DNA of 64,000 nt, from NCBI GenBank assembly GCA_023213315.1, contig JAKCPI010001756.1:186001-250000 (forward strand). The letters run 5' to 3'. A program made the position numbers and the translations under genes. Positions 1-11,275 of the stretch are shown here, piece by piece; within the stretch, counting starts at the first letter, position 1, and the number at the start of each line of letters is the position of its first letter. The notes below the pieces were generated by a model. The model searched no databases, was not told the origin of the DNA, and saw nothing but the letters and a program-made list of their open reading frames with translations. The stretch is from Euborellia annulipes. Its lineage: Eukaryota > Arthropoda > Insecta > Dermaptera > Anisolabididae.

Positions 1-1967
1 TTACTCAATCTTTCTCGAATGAGTTTTAGCATTTGCGAAGTTAGGAAAAATAAGAACTGAAACGTCGATTAAAATTTAGTTATTATCATTTACTTCCATA
101 AATAATCAGCTGTTGGGTGTCTAAGACGTCATGGGCCCAATGCGTTTATTGTTTATTAAATTGGTGTTTCCGTAAACTTTTTTTTTTTTTTTGAATAGTT
201 CCCTTTCTTTTCTCTCTCCCTCTCTCTCACACCATTCGATCTTGTTGTTTTTGTTTTCTTTTTCTCCTCCAGTCTAATTACTCTTTGAGTTTTTAATGAA
301 TCATGAAAAAGAAAAACTTTCTGGCGTTAATAAATTATAATACATTCCTCTTCTTTTTTTTTATCCCACTTAAAAAAAAAAAATCCTTTTTTGTTTTCAC
401 TGATGAAGGTAACCAAAACATTATAAAAAATAAAAGAGAGCTAGAAAAGAAAATATTAATACTTAATCGTTATAAAATTATTTATATGTTAGTGGCAGTC
501 AAGACTTTTTTTTTTAAGCCAAAGTTTCGGTCACCCTTCTTCAGATTTGTCTTATTTTAAATGTAAATTAATTTTTTTTTTCATAGACCTATATTATTTA
601 ATTTTAATTATATTAAAAAAACAATATTTTTTATTTATTTAATATAATAAACTCAAATCTTAATGCATTGACAAGTCATGAAGAAGTCAATGAGATATGA
701 ACGAAATGTCGACCGAAAAATTATTGACTTCCACTATATATCAGCTAGATAGTCTGTGACGTCATCGGCCCATTGTCCATTGCTTTCATAGTTTATTAAA
801 TTGTAGTTTCCCAAATTATTATTTTTTCTCTTTTGATTATTTATAAACAAAAAAAAAAAAAAAAAAAAAAATTTAGTCTCAGAAGACGACATTTGGGAAA
901 TGTTGAATATAATAAACTGTGAATATAGAACAGCGTTTTTTTTTTTTTTAATATTAATAATAAATAAATAATCATACAGCAATGTCTCTTTTTTATACTC
1001 ATATTTATATATTTTTTTTAGACACGCTTAAATAGTTTCCATTCCTAACATAAAATCAACACAAGAAAATTTCTAATAGGTTGGAAAAAAATTCTTGGGA
1101 AATCCGTTAAGTAGTTTTTGAGTTTATGCCCATAAATTTTTGTTTGTTTAAGTACATGTTTATTTCAATCTAATCGAAAAATTCTTTCAAAGTTATATTA
1201 AAACCTTGTAAACTTATGGGCTGGGATTTGAGGTACATAAGCTACTTCTATTGAGGTTTGTTTTTAACTATTTTTTTTTTTTTTTTGTTATTTTATCTGC
1301 TTCGCCTTAATATATTGCTGAACCTTTCGGGAGTGAAGGGAAGGTCTGAAATGTCTATAATAAGTATTTTTTTTTTATAAAACTGAATTTTATAAATAAA
1401 TGAATAAATATATATTATATATATATAAACGTAACAGGGATAATTGAATTTAAAGAAAAGAATTTTAATTCACGTTTCAATTCAGGTTTTTAATTCTATC
1501 AGCTCATAGTGTACAGTTTGTAAAATTTTTGAACCTCCGATGAGGTTCTCCTCTTGCCGAACGTGACAGGTTTGTATTTGAGATGCTCAATTGGATTGTT
1601 AAAAGGAATTCTATTTAAATCAGTTCAATTACCTTTGAGCTGATAGAGTCCGATTCAAAAACTTTACTATAAATTTATGATAGTTAAAAATTTAAATGAG
1701 TGAATTTAGAATACTAAAGGTATGTAACATAAATTGTTTCCTGGAGTATGAATTATCTAGATAACCTTTTTTGGGGGCGGGGGTGGTAGAGGGAGGAAAT
1801 AATTTTAGAAAATACATTAAAATTAAATCATTCATTAAATATTAGTGAAAAATTTGAAAACATAAAATTATCTCCCCATCCCCGCCGAAGTCGGGCTATC
1901 CAGTTAGTTGTAATTAAAAAGAGACATTGATGTATTAATATGTAAAAGAAAGTAAAAATAAACTTAC
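1..1967. other. AT-rich non-coding DNA downstream of the LDLa exon
   Basis: No convincing gene is seen. The stretch holds poly-T and poly-A tracts, a diverged direct duplication (about 50-180 and 690-830, both containing GACGTCAT followed by GGCCCA and TTTATTAAATTG), a small pair of 11-bp inverted repeats (CTATCAGCTCA at 1496-1506 and its complement at 1636-1646), and a Family A trace near 1085-1130. On the minus strand this would be the intron that follows the LDLa exon. Confidence 0.6.
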
Positions 1968-2093
1968 GACAATGTGCGGGATCTTCGTCGGATCCGTCAC
2001 TGCAATCCTTCTCATTATCACACTGCCATTGAGCTACGATACAGTGTCCTGATGATTTACATTTGAATTCATTCGGTCCGCACGTCCGATTCT
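1968..2093 (-). CDS. Internal exon encoding one LDL-receptor class A repeat
   Basis: This exon encodes a single LDLa module, a calcium-binding, disulfide-knotted ligand-binding repeat used in lipoprotein receptors, LRPs, perlecan and related extracellular proteins. The translated segment has the family pattern: [14 protein letters not shown], then IVAQWQCD, then the acidic calcium motif DCSDGSDED and a final C. That gives six cysteines and the SDxSDE-type ligands. On the minus strand a polypyrimidine tract and TATAG precede position 2093, and GTAAGT (complement of 1962-1967) follows position 1968. The exon is 126 bases and both junctions are phase 1, the classic symmetric LDLa exon. An upstream in-frame Met at 2127 lies in the intron's T-rich tract and is not a real start. 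Which receptor this belongs to cannot be decided from one module, and no neighbouring exon was found. Confidence 0.9.
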
Positions 2094-3270
2094 CTATAAA
2101 AACAAAAAAAAAAAAACAAAAAAACAATTAGAATACGTATATTTTTTTTTTTTTATTATACGTTTTGTAATTTGTTCACTTATACACCTAATTTTTTTCT
2201 TAATTAAATTGAAATTCTAAATAAAATTTTGTATAAATATCATTAATTATAGAATAATATTTGTGAGATTTATTTATTAATATAAATTTTAATTTTAAAA
2301 TTTTCTAATGGACTCTAAGAAACTACTTAAAGATATTTTATGGGGTGTTTTTTATGTGTCTGAAAACTTTAAACTTCAACGGAAGGGTTTCTAACTAGAT
2401 GCGCGACCCGCCAAAGACGGACTATATTTTTTTTTTATATAAACAAAATATTATTTTTAGAATTTCTGAAAAACCAGGGAGTATGAGTAGCAAATAGAGT
2501 GATAATGCTCTATAATATTTAAAAAGAAGATAGAAAAAATATATTTTATTTATTCTCATTGTGTATTTATAAAAAAAAGAAGATAAAAAATCTTTCTCTC
2601 TCTAGAGGAAACTTGATCTGTATTTATAACAATTCTTTGGACGTTGGTTCAATATCTTGGCAAGTATTATTAAGGGCCCACACCCATACACACAAATATC
2701 AATACAAATTCAAACACAACCTTAAGATACAAATATCAAGAGGTCAATTGAGAGAAGGCGGGTCAAATGATGCCCAATGGACCAAAAGAGAGAGAGGATC
2801 TCTTCTCATGAGTACGAGGAAATAAAAATATCATGAAATATGAAACTAGACGGGCTTGAAATTCAAGCGATTTCTTTAAATAAAAAATTTTCTGATAAGA
2901 TTAAAGAAAAAAAAAAAAAAAGGAAACGAAATTTTTATAAATAATAAATATATATACGTTGCGTGTACTATTTTATTATTTAGATTGTTTGCTCTCAACT
3001 TTTTTTTTTTAATTTAAAAATAAATCGATGGTATAATTCAATCAGAATTCAATTCAGTTGAATTATTAAATAATTAACCTCTTTAACTTAGACTTTTTGA
3101 GTTCTTTCGCATATTTAATTAATTAATTTGTTATAATTTTATTTTAAACCCCCATAAAAATCCGTCAATGGGTTTAAGAGAAAATGAATTATTAAAAAAA
3201 TGAATATAATATATAATATAATTAATGATATTTATTTTAAATTTATAAAGGAAAGAAAAGATTTAGGTAT
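2094..3270. other. Intron-like AT-rich DNA
   Basis: This is upstream of the LDLa exon on the minus strand. It begins with the exon's polypyrimidine tract (A-run on the plus strand, about 2101-2127). It then holds simple A/T tracts, a weak Family A trace near 2320-2345 and a short GC-richer patch at about 2398-2420 (ATGCGCGACCCGCC). No coding signal is seen. Confidence 0.6.
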
Positions 3271-3274
3271 GCTT

Positions 3275-3500
3275 TTTTTCTTTTTTGTATTCAGGGGACC
3301 TCAAAACGTGTATATTCATCAAAATTTTGATTTTGAATTTTTGGCATGAATTTAATACTGTCTCTCTATATATTAACATATATAGGTAAGAGAAAGTAAA
3401 AACCCATAAAAATTCTTCAATTAGTTTCTAATTCCAATAGAGAATTAAAAATTAAAATAATTAAATCTCACAAATATTATTCTAAAATTATTATTATTTA
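3275..3500 (-). repeat. Composite dispersed repeat (Family D end, hairpin, Family A)
   Basis: Read on the minus strand, Family A (3400-3500) is followed by a hairpin formed by ACTTTCTCTTACC and its partner (about 3362-3405), and then by the start of Family D (GTCCCCTGAATAC, about 3285-3350). The same order occurs on the plus strand at 8845-8950, and the hairpin-plus-D junction recurs at 7875-7990, so A and D are probably parts of one element. Confidence 0.6.
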
Positions 3501-4084
3501 TATAAAATTTTATTTTTGAATTCAAAATCATTGAATTGTTTTATTTTATTTGTGAGTTCATCCAACATGTTAAGGGGATGTTGATTAAGAGTTATCTGAA
3601 TTAGGAATACATTCTTATACAGTCCATTCGTGGGGGCAATTTTTTCATTTCCGCCAAGGGCTCTTTCTTTTCAACGTCAGGCCGTGAGACGGGTCAGCTT
3701 GCTTTTTTCTCTCGGTTTCATTAAAAATAAAAATATACCTTCGAATAGGGCCTTTTTTTTCTTTATTGCATCTTTTACAGTGACGAACACACATCGCGAG
3801 ATTGAAATAAGAAGAAAGATATAATGAGTGTACATTTCATAGAATTCTCATGAGGCTGATAGCCAAGTGTTGCATAGGCCTATCTATTAATTTAATTAAT
3901 CAATTCGTTTTGAAAAAATTTCGTAAAAAACTTTATCACAATTTACGTCAATTAATTGAATTTAAATTTAATGTGTATACGTAGATATATTATTTTTTTA
4001 GTTTTATACACCGTAAATTGGAGTTTTTTTTTTTAAATCAGAGTTAGTCTTAAATCACTATTGTAAAATTCTCTAACAAGTAAG
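3501..4084. other. No recognisable gene
   Basis: This is a higher-complexity patch (about 3625-3720, including GGGGGCAATTTTTTCATTTC and CAACGTCAGGCCGTGAGACG) within A/T-rich sequence. I do not recognise it. The 64-codon open frame across it has no domain signature. Confidence 0.4.
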
Positions 4085-4087
4085 CAT

Positions 4088-4200
4088 TAAAAAAAAAACC
4101 GCATAAAAATCTATCAAATAGTTTCGGAGTTAGAAGTTTAAAAAGAAAAAGTTGAAATTAAATCTCACAATTATTGTTCGATAATTAAAAATATAAAAAT
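4088..4200 (-). repeat. Family A copy
   Basis: The minus strand shows the shared block: a TGTGAGATTTAA-like stretch, then TCCGAAACTATTTGATAG and ATTTTTATG. It lacks clear termini. A (GACA)n microsatellite follows downstream at 4512-4532. Confidence 0.6.
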
Positions 4201-4784
4201 ATTAAATTTTAATTTTTGTATTTTCTGAAACTAAAGGAAAGATTATGGGCCTTTTATTTATTAATGTGTACAAAATTTATTTAAGGCAATATCTTAAGTA
4301 AACTCTATTGACACTATCCAGCCACAGGGTGTCTAAAAATAAAAAAAAAAATTGTTAGAAATTTATATATCCCTTTTTTTCTTTAAAAAAAAAAATTAAT
4401 TTTGCCAAGTTAAGCAAACAAGATTAAAAAAAAAAAGTAAAATTGGCATCATTAGTGTGTTTGTATGGAAAAGTGTAATTGAACTTTGCTACTAATTGAA
4501 ACTTTTAGTTTAGACAGACAGACAGACAGACAATTTTAGATGAAGATAATCTCTATTGATTTTGGACAAAATCCAATCAAAAGAGAGAAAGAGAAAGGAA
4601 AAAAAGAAAAGGATGTGCCATGCCCTAAAAGTTAGTTTTGGTCATTCTCAACTTATATAAATTTAATTTTGATATCTTGCTAATGACCATAGAGAATGGA
4701 CGTATAAAAAAAAAATCAATTGAAAACTTTCGCTTAAATTTTTTTGATAATATAAAGCCTCATATTTTCTTGCATATTCTAAAA

Positions 4785-4925
4785 GCTGCTATTTTTCTGA
4801 TTAAAATGATATATAATACTTGGATATAAATTAATTATAATTTATTAAAAAAACGCCTTTTTGATTTGAGGTGAGAGAGCGTCGACCGTCATTTTTTTTT
4901 ATTATTTAGACAACAACAATATAAT
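4785..4925 (+). repeat. Family B copy
   Basis: This half-element begins GCTATTTTTCTGATTAAAAT, passes GATATATAA and TTGAGGTGAGAGAGCGTCGA, and ends near ACAACAACAATAT. Eleven other loci in the window share this order of blocks. The complete palindromic form is at 49569-49929. Confidence 0.7.
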
Positions 4926-5187
4926 TTATTTTTCAATAATTCAATAATAGACTAATTAAAATTTAATTATAATAAAATAATAATTAATTTAAAATCTTTA
5001 AAATGCAATTGATATAATTTCTTTTAATATTTTGAAAAATAAAATTAAATAAAAAACATAACAATGAAGACAAAGAATATAAATAAATCAATGAAATTAT
5101 AACAATGAAGACAAAGAATATAAATAATTTTTAATGTGAAATTTAATTATAATATTTTTTTTTTTTTTTACAAGAATTTTTATATCA

Positions 5188-5290
5188 TTAATTATAAAAT
5201 AATAATTACGAGATTTAATTTAAACCTTTTCTTTATTTCGCAATAACTCTGAAACTACTTGACCGATTTTTATGGGGTTTCTTTTATTTT
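5188..5290 (+). repeat. Family A copy
   Basis: It contains ATAATAATTACGAGATTTAA followed by ACTCTGAAACTACTTGACCG and TTTTTATGGGGTTTC. It is one of the best-preserved plus-strand copies. A second, shorter copy lies at 5990-6043. Confidence 0.7.
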
Positions 5291-6189
5291 TTTTCATTTT
5301 CATTTAGGAATTTTTATAAAATTTGCATTAATTTCAATGTTTAATAGTTTTTTCAAACCCAAACACACACACGCTTAGAGAAAGATTTTCTTTCTTTTTA
5401 ATTAAAATTGACAAGTATAGATGTTTAATTTTGAAATTCAAAAATAGTATCCCTCTCGGAATATGAGATGATTGATTGAACAGATGATAGATCTATAATT
5501 GTGTATGTATAGAGAGAGAGAGAAGATTAAATAAAAAATAACTTCACATAACACAATTACAAAAAAGTTTTTTTTTTTTTTAATCTAAAATCCAATTTTA
5601 TTTTTTATTTTATTTAAACTTCAAATTCAATTTTTATTTTATCTATCTTCAAGATAATAAAAAAAAGTTGGATCATTTTACAAGAAAGTAGCTAGTGGGA
5701 GTTAAGAAGATGAAATTAATTATTTTTTATCTAACATTATCTGACTAGTTGCACGGCCAGCCTCAGGAATCTAATTTCCTTTAAAAGGAAATTTTAAAAT
5801 ATAATAGCCTAAATAAAATAATGGGAAATTAAAAAAAAAATTAATACTCCCCTCCGCCACCCCCCTTCTAAATCGAGGTAATTTGAGAAATTAAATATAA
5901 TAAATAGGCTATTTATAAAGTATTTTTCAAATATATTGAATACTTTCTAAGATAAATTGGAGCAAAAATGCATATAAAATTTTGTTTGGAACGCATAAAA
6001 CTCCGAAACTACTTAACCGATTTTTATCAAGTTTTTTTTTTAGAAGATTTTTTTCTGACCTTTTTAGGGTTAGATTTTATTTTCAAGAAATTGAAACTTG
6101 TTAAGAATTTAATTAGGCCTAGATTTATAAATTTTAATTCTTCAATAAACTGTATGTTTATACAGTCCACATCTTGTGGGTAAGTGGTT

Positions 6190-6720
6190 ATACATTTCAA
6201 AGATTTATTAAAAATATAAATATTAATAAATCTTTGAAACAGATGATCTAGTGTTTTAAATTTATTTTATATTTAATTTTTCTATAATAAAAATATTCAA
6301 TTTAGTGAAGAATTAGAAAACCACTCTTATTTAAAAAATAAATTAAATTAAAAACACTAGGTTATAAGTTAATAATTAATATTCATATTTTTAATAAATC
6401 TTTGAAACTTGCAAACTAGTGTTTCTAATTAATTTAAATTTTAATGAAATAATGCAGTTTATTGTAGAATTATAAACCACTAATAAAAAAAAGTGAATAA
6501 ATTAAAAACACAAAGTCAAAGATTTCAAAAATTTATTAAAAATGTGAATATTAATTATTAATAAATCTTTGAAACGTATAACCTAATATTTTTTTTTTTT
6601 TTTTTTTTTTTTTAATTTTATTGAAGAATTCAAAAATCAGTCTTTATTAAAAAGTAAAAATTTTTGAAATTTATAACGCAGTGTTTTAATTTAATTTTTT
6701 TTTAATGCCTCCTCCCACGC
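6190..6720. repeat. Family F: cluster of palindromic repeats
   Basis: Several alternating copies of AATAAATCTTTGAAAC...TATAACCTAGTGTTTT and its reverse complement (AAACACTAGGTTATAAG...) are spaced about 150-170 bases apart. Each unit is close to a perfect palindrome centred on ATTAAT-type sequence. The same family forms a second cluster at 56280-57130. No coding sequence is seen. Confidence 0.7.
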
Positions 6721-7089
6721 TTCCTAGTCCACTGATCCTCGCCAATGGTGATCGGCGGTGCCAGGAAGACCTGGAGTATCCTATATACATAATGTTTCAA
6801 CTAGAGCCAACGGTTTTTTTTTTTGTTATTGTTGCAATTATTCGATAATTTTATTAGTGGAAAGTTAATTCATTTTCTTTCAATTAAAATGATATGATAA
6901 AAAAAATTCCATGACCTGTGACTTTGATGATTTGAACCCCGAAATTAATATCTTCATATTACATAAATTACAAAAGGATATTTCTTTCTTTCTTTATTCC
7001 TGGAGAGAAAGAAAGAAAAAGAAAAAGGTTAGGAATTTGCCAAGTAAGCGATATATATATATATATATTTTTTTTTTCTTTTTCGATAT

Positions 7090-7205
7090 ACGATAACTGT
7101 GACCCTCGAAGCGTGAGATTGTTCGGGTCAAAGGATCCGGGTTCGACCCCCCGGGCGACCCTCTTTATCATCGCCCTGGGGATTATATAAACCTCTCTGA
7201 GCTGG
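7090..7205 (+). repeat. tRNA-like (SINE-type) fragment
   Basis: GATCCGGGTTCGACCCCCCG at about 7133-7152 fits a Pol III B box. A weaker A-box-like stretch precedes it and a GC-rich tail (CATCGCCCTGGGGATTATAT) follows. The fragment lies in otherwise AT-rich DNA. It lacks a paired acceptor stem, so it is not called a tRNA gene. Confidence 0.45.
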
Positions 7206-7419
7206 ACACCCCTTGGAAATATTTAAATTAAAAAAAAAATAAAAATATTTCTATTAAAAAGAGGAAATTGTTTTTATTCTCTTTGTAACTTTATATTTTT
7301 TTCTTTTTTACTTTTTTTTTTTTTTTTTTTTTTATTTGGGGGAAAAGCCTTAAAATTATGGCATAAAAAGTTAGTTAATTATTAAATTTTTTTTTTTAAT
7401 TTTGCAATTATCGATCGCT

Positions 7420-7735
7420 TTAAATCTGTGAAATTACTTGAAGGAGCCATCTATCGGCACCCTATGAAGTTACTTTATTTCCTATCTCTAGCTCCTCCTC
7501 ATGCATTCGTTTTTATTTTATCCAACCTCTTCTATTCTAGTGAGGATGTCCTAGTTGAGGAGGGACTCTCTCAGCACCGACTCCTTTGGAAGAATGCATC
7601 ACTGAGAGGGAACCTTTACGTCCCTTCCACAGGACGGGATGTCACAGCAACTCCCCCTCCTCATAGAGTGGTGAGATTCAATATTCCAATCCAGTGCCTA
7701 CTTGAGGATTTGTTTAGATTAAATATTTTTATTTA
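7420..7735. other. Unassigned higher-complexity segment
   Basis: About 310 bases of more balanced composition, spanned by a 102-codon plus-strand open frame (7428-7736) whose product has no recognisable domain. It contains inverted words around GAGGGACTCTCTCAG / CACTGAGAGGGA. It could be a unique non-coding conserved element, part of an unrecognised transposon or an untranslated exon. The sequence alone does not decide. Confidence 0.3.
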
Positions 7736-7825
7736 ATGAAAAAATTCCGCACACACAGGATTTGAACGCGGATTTTTTTGTAGAAGCCGATATCCTAGTC
7801 CGCTATACCATCGAGTCCCCATTTT
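7736..7825 (-). repeat. tRNA-derived sequence
   Basis: On the minus strand, GATGGTATAGCGGACTAGGA followed by TATCGGCTTC matches an A-box and anticodon-arm layout like tRNA-Glu. GCGTTCAAATCCTGTG fits a B box. The acceptor-stem halves do not pair, so this is most likely a tRNA-derived SINE head or pseudogene. Confidence 0.5.
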
Positions 7826-7865
7826 TTTTATCAAACTAAATAACAAATTTTATACATAATAAAAA

Positions 7866-8569
7866 AAACACTCACACTTTTTACTTTCTCTTACCTATGT
7901 ATATATGTAATATATATAGAGAGAAAGTATTGGATTCATGTCAAAAATTCGATGTCGAGATTTTGATGGATCTTCACGTTTTGAGGTCCCCTGAATCCAA
8001 AAAGTGATTTTCGCGACATGGTCTGTCTGTGTGTGGGTGTGTGTGTGTGTGGGTGGGTGGGTGTGTGTGTGTGTGTGTGTTCAATTTTAAGCATGAAGGA
8101 ATTGAGCTATGAGGCTGAAATTTTATATTTAAGTTAAACACCCTCCTGGACCGGAAAAATAAGCTTTTAATCAAAATCGGCCAGAGTACTAGTACTTTAC
8201 TGATGTACTTTTTCAGTTTTTTTCGATTTTCTCAAAATTTGCTCCAACGATTTTTTTTTAAATTCAAAAATCAATTATTTTTTAGATGCTCTTTAAAATG
8301 TATATTCTCATTTTGCGATTGAAATCTTCTGAAGACCACTTTACTCTTGTATTTCATAGGGAAGATAGGAGAAATGGTTGCCATGGTAACAAAATATAAA
8401 TATTTTCCCATACTTATAAATTTTACATCTGAATTCCAATGTTCCGTACTGTCGGGAACTAAATATATGTCGACACAAAAAATCTGGTGTGACAAGCACA
8501 GAACACAACTTTCGATTACCGAAGGTAAGAGAAAGTTGTGTGCTGTGCGCCAGTCACACCAGATTTTTT
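7866..8569 (+). repeat. Family D long interspersed repeat, copy 1
   Basis: It starts with a TACTTTCTCTTACC hairpin and runs through TCAAAAATTCGATGTCGAGA, GTTTTGAGGTCCCCTGA and AAAATCGGCCAGAG. It ends in a 93-bp hairpin (8477-8569). A GT/GGGT microsatellite (about 8029-8081) has expanded inside it. The second copy at 47031-47604 shares both ends but differs in the middle (about 8340-8455). There is no ORF of note and the superfamily is unknown. Confidence 0.7.
8477..8569. repeat. Long hairpin closing Family D
   Basis: AAAAAATCTGGTGTGAC pairs with GTCACACCAGATTTTTT. Inside, a CACAGAACACAACTTTC arm pairs with GAAAGTTGTGTGCTGTG. The copy at 47517-47600 keeps the outer arms. Confidence 0.8.
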
Positions 8570-8812
8570 CTCATTCACACTCACATTCACACACTCATGC
8601 ACACAGTCTTTTCGGCAATTTAGGCCATATAAGACTTTAAACGATACTCGTATTTATAATATAAATTTATTTGGGATCCAGGCATTCTTATTTAAGCCAT
8701 TTGGTATCCAAGTGGCTTAAACAAAATCATCGGACTGCCTGGGGTCAGAACCCGCGACATTTGGTATACGAGGTTAGCACGCTAACCTCTACGCCAAGCC
8801 CCGAGGGCATTT
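8570..8812 (-). repeat. tRNA-derived SINE, copy 1
   Basis: On the minus strand, GGCTTGGCGTAGAGGTTAGC is an A-box-like start and CGCGGGTTCTGACCCCAG is a B box. A tRNA-unrelated body (GCCACTTGGATACCAAATGG) and a GTGTGAATGTGAGTGTGAAT-type tail follow. A second, diverged copy at 13120-13315 shares head, body and tail in the same order. Confidence 0.75.
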
Positions 8813-8844
8813 GTGGAATTTAATTATTAAAATTTCTTTTTTTT

Positions 8845-8960
8845 AAATAAACTCTGAAATTACTTGAATGATTTTAATGGGTCTTATTTTTACTTTCTCT
8901 TACCCTATACATGAAATATATTAGAGAGAGAAAGTATTTAATGTGAAAAGGTCAAAAAAA
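8845..8960 (+). repeat. Family A joined to the TTTCTCTTACC hairpin
   Basis: A degraded Family A core (ACTCTGAAATTACTTGAATG) runs directly into TTTTTACTTTCTCTTACCC. This pairs with the downstream AGAGAGAGAAAGTA to make a roughly 45-bp hairpin. It is the plus-strand equivalent of 3275-3500. Confidence 0.6.
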
Positions 8961-9495
8961 TTTTTTTCAGCATGGGGATGCAGAATAAATGTTCGAGTAT
9001 AAGAAATTATCAAATATTCAAAAAAAATTTTTTCTAATAGAAGATAAAACGGGATTTTGATAAACTAAATAACGCCGCATATTGCACTTCTCTAGCTCTA
9101 TTTTGTTAGTTTTAATTTAATTCGTAATCTAATAACATATTCGATTACAGAATTGAACTTTCTCTATCTTAGAGAATATTTTATATAATTAAAATGTCGA
9201 GACTGTCATAAATCATCATCATCAGCATACAGTAGCAAGCAGCTAGCATATTATCATACGTCGAGCAATAAATCAAAGTTTATCGGGATAAAAAATCAAC
9301 TTTCGGATAATTAGCCGTTAATATGAATAAATTTGCAACTATAGAGATGTCATTTAATATTGATATAAACGATTGAGACAATAATTAAATAATGAGTAAA
9401 GAATAATAAAAGGGTGGGTTTGTTCTCACTCCTCAAACAAGTGACAAATTATTACGTCGTTTTTATTTAATTTTACTTAATTTTCATAAAATTTG
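8961..9495. other. No recognisable feature
   Basis: Unique-looking AT-rich sequence with a short ATCATCATCATCAGC patch near 9212-9227. No coding potential, RNA gene or repeat is recognised. Confidence 0.5.
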
Positions 9496-9805
9496 ACTCG
9501 ATAAAATTAAAATTAAATTTATAATATTATTTATAAAATAATAGTTATAATAATTTTAATTTATATAAATTTATTAAAAAATAAAATTAGAAATCTCTAA
9601 AACCACTTGACGAATTTTTATGATTTTATTATTTTTTTGTATAAGGAATTTTCTATTGAAATTAAATTTATAATATTTTTTATAAAATAATAGTTATAAG
9701 ATTTAATAATTTTAAATTTTATAAATTTCTTAAAAAATAACATTAGAAATCTCTAAAACCACTTGACGAATTTTTATGATTGTATAAGGAATTTTCTATT
9801 GAAGG
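9496..9805 (+). repeat. Two tandem copies of a 150-165 bp Family A-like unit
   Basis: The block AAAATAGTTATAA...AGAAATCTCTAAAACCACTT, then GACGAATTTTTATGATT and GTATAAGGAATTTTCTATTG, occurs twice in a row (about 9500-9659 and 9660-9805) with few differences. This suggests a recent local duplication of a diverged Family A member. Confidence 0.65.
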
Positions 9806-11275
9806 TTTTGAGTTAGGTTTTATTAAATAAATAGAAAGATAAGATCCCAATTATTTTGAATAATTATTTTTAATAATATAATTTATTTCAAGTATAGAAA
9901 TATCTGTAATCAAAAGGCGATAAACTAATTGAGTATTTATAAAAATAAAACATATCACCAAATAAATAATTTCTACACATTGTAAAAACCCGTTAAGTGG
10001 TTTCTGTGTTAATGCATTACAAAGATAAAAAATTAAATTTAAATTTTATTTATTTATTTTTTTTGAAATTTAATATTTAAATGTAATAAAACTAAATAAA
10101 ATGTATATTTTTGTAAACAAAGTTTTAAATAACTTTTGTTAAATATTAATTTACATTAAAAAAAGTTTTAAAATGTAGAGAATTTTTTATATAAACAGTT
10201 GTATTGTGGCACTGTCAGATTTAAATGTCATAATGAATGAATGTTTATATGAAATGTTAAATTCGAATCATTTATTTCACCCCCACCCCTTTCTTTTTCT
10301 CTTAATCTCATCTGACTTTTCTCAAATGTCCTTGACGTTATTCCATCTCTTTTTCTAATTAAATTTCCACCCGAAACATTCATTAATTATAAATAAAGTT
10401 ATGAAGAAGAAAAAAAAAAGAATAAGAATTAAAAAAAAAAAAAATTAAATTAAAAACAATATTTTGATGGATTGTTTAATTAAAGATTAAAAAAAAGAAA
10501 ATTACAAATTGAATTGAAGAAATGTTAATAAAAAAAAAAAAAAAATTGACAAAAAGTTGTTATAAGAAGTTTTTTTATATAATATTTCTCTAATCAATAT
10601 CCATATACTTTTTTTTTTTACTTAAAAAAAATAGCATCAAAATCCGTTTGCTAGTTCTCAAGTTAAAAACTATAAATTAGTATCTTTACATCCCCTAACA
10701 CAAATTTAAATAACTAATAATATTAACAAAAGACAAGAAAATTTTTTTACTAATTAGAAAAAAATCCGTCAAGTAGTTTTGGATATTATTATTTATATTT
10801 ATTTTAAACAATCAAAAGCAATAATAATAATAATTTTAAACAATCGGCAATTAAATATTTTAATTTTATATTTTATTATATAATTAATAAAGATGTATTG
10901 TTGTTGACAATTTATTATTATTTGTTAATTATTTATTTATTTTATAATGCTTCTAAATAAATAAATTTTTGTTAAACTTCAATATATAATCGAGATTATT
11001 TATTTATTAATAAAAACACAAACACTAGTTTAGACTAGATTCTTTTTTTTGGCAGACAGGCAATTGGAGATTTCCTATACTAATTTGTTTATTCGATATT
11101 TCCTTTTAATAAATTATTCATATTAGAATAAAATCTCTTTTTTAGATTAATAATTAACAAATAGATAAAAAGAATACTGGAATTATTTAATTATTATTAC
11201 TATTTAATTTAATTTCTTTTCTATCCGATATTAATAATTAAAAAGCAAAAAAAAAAATTAAATTTAAAATTTTAT
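9806..11275. other. AT-rich, no gene seen
   Basis: Long A/T tracts with weak Family A traces (about 9985-10015, 10625-10670 and 10755-10790, each with an AAAATCCGT-like word). No ORF, RNA or structured repeat is recognised. Confidence 0.5.

Noticed and set aside
303..560. 85-codon plus-strand open frame
   Set aside because: Lysine/phenylalanine-rich product of A and T runs; no domain, no splice or promoter context.
2094..2127. Met at 2127 as the start of the LDLa protein
   Set aside because: It lies in the polypyrimidine tract of the intron; the acceptor AG before 2093 shows the exon starts inside the frame.
7428..7736. 102-codon open frame as a protein gene
   Set aside because: Balanced composition but no recognisable domain, no exon-type borders; kept only as an unassigned segment.
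7736..7825. Functional tRNA gene
   Set aside because: A and B boxes are present but acceptor-stem halves do not pair and the anticodon arm is poorly formed; treated as tRNA-derived.
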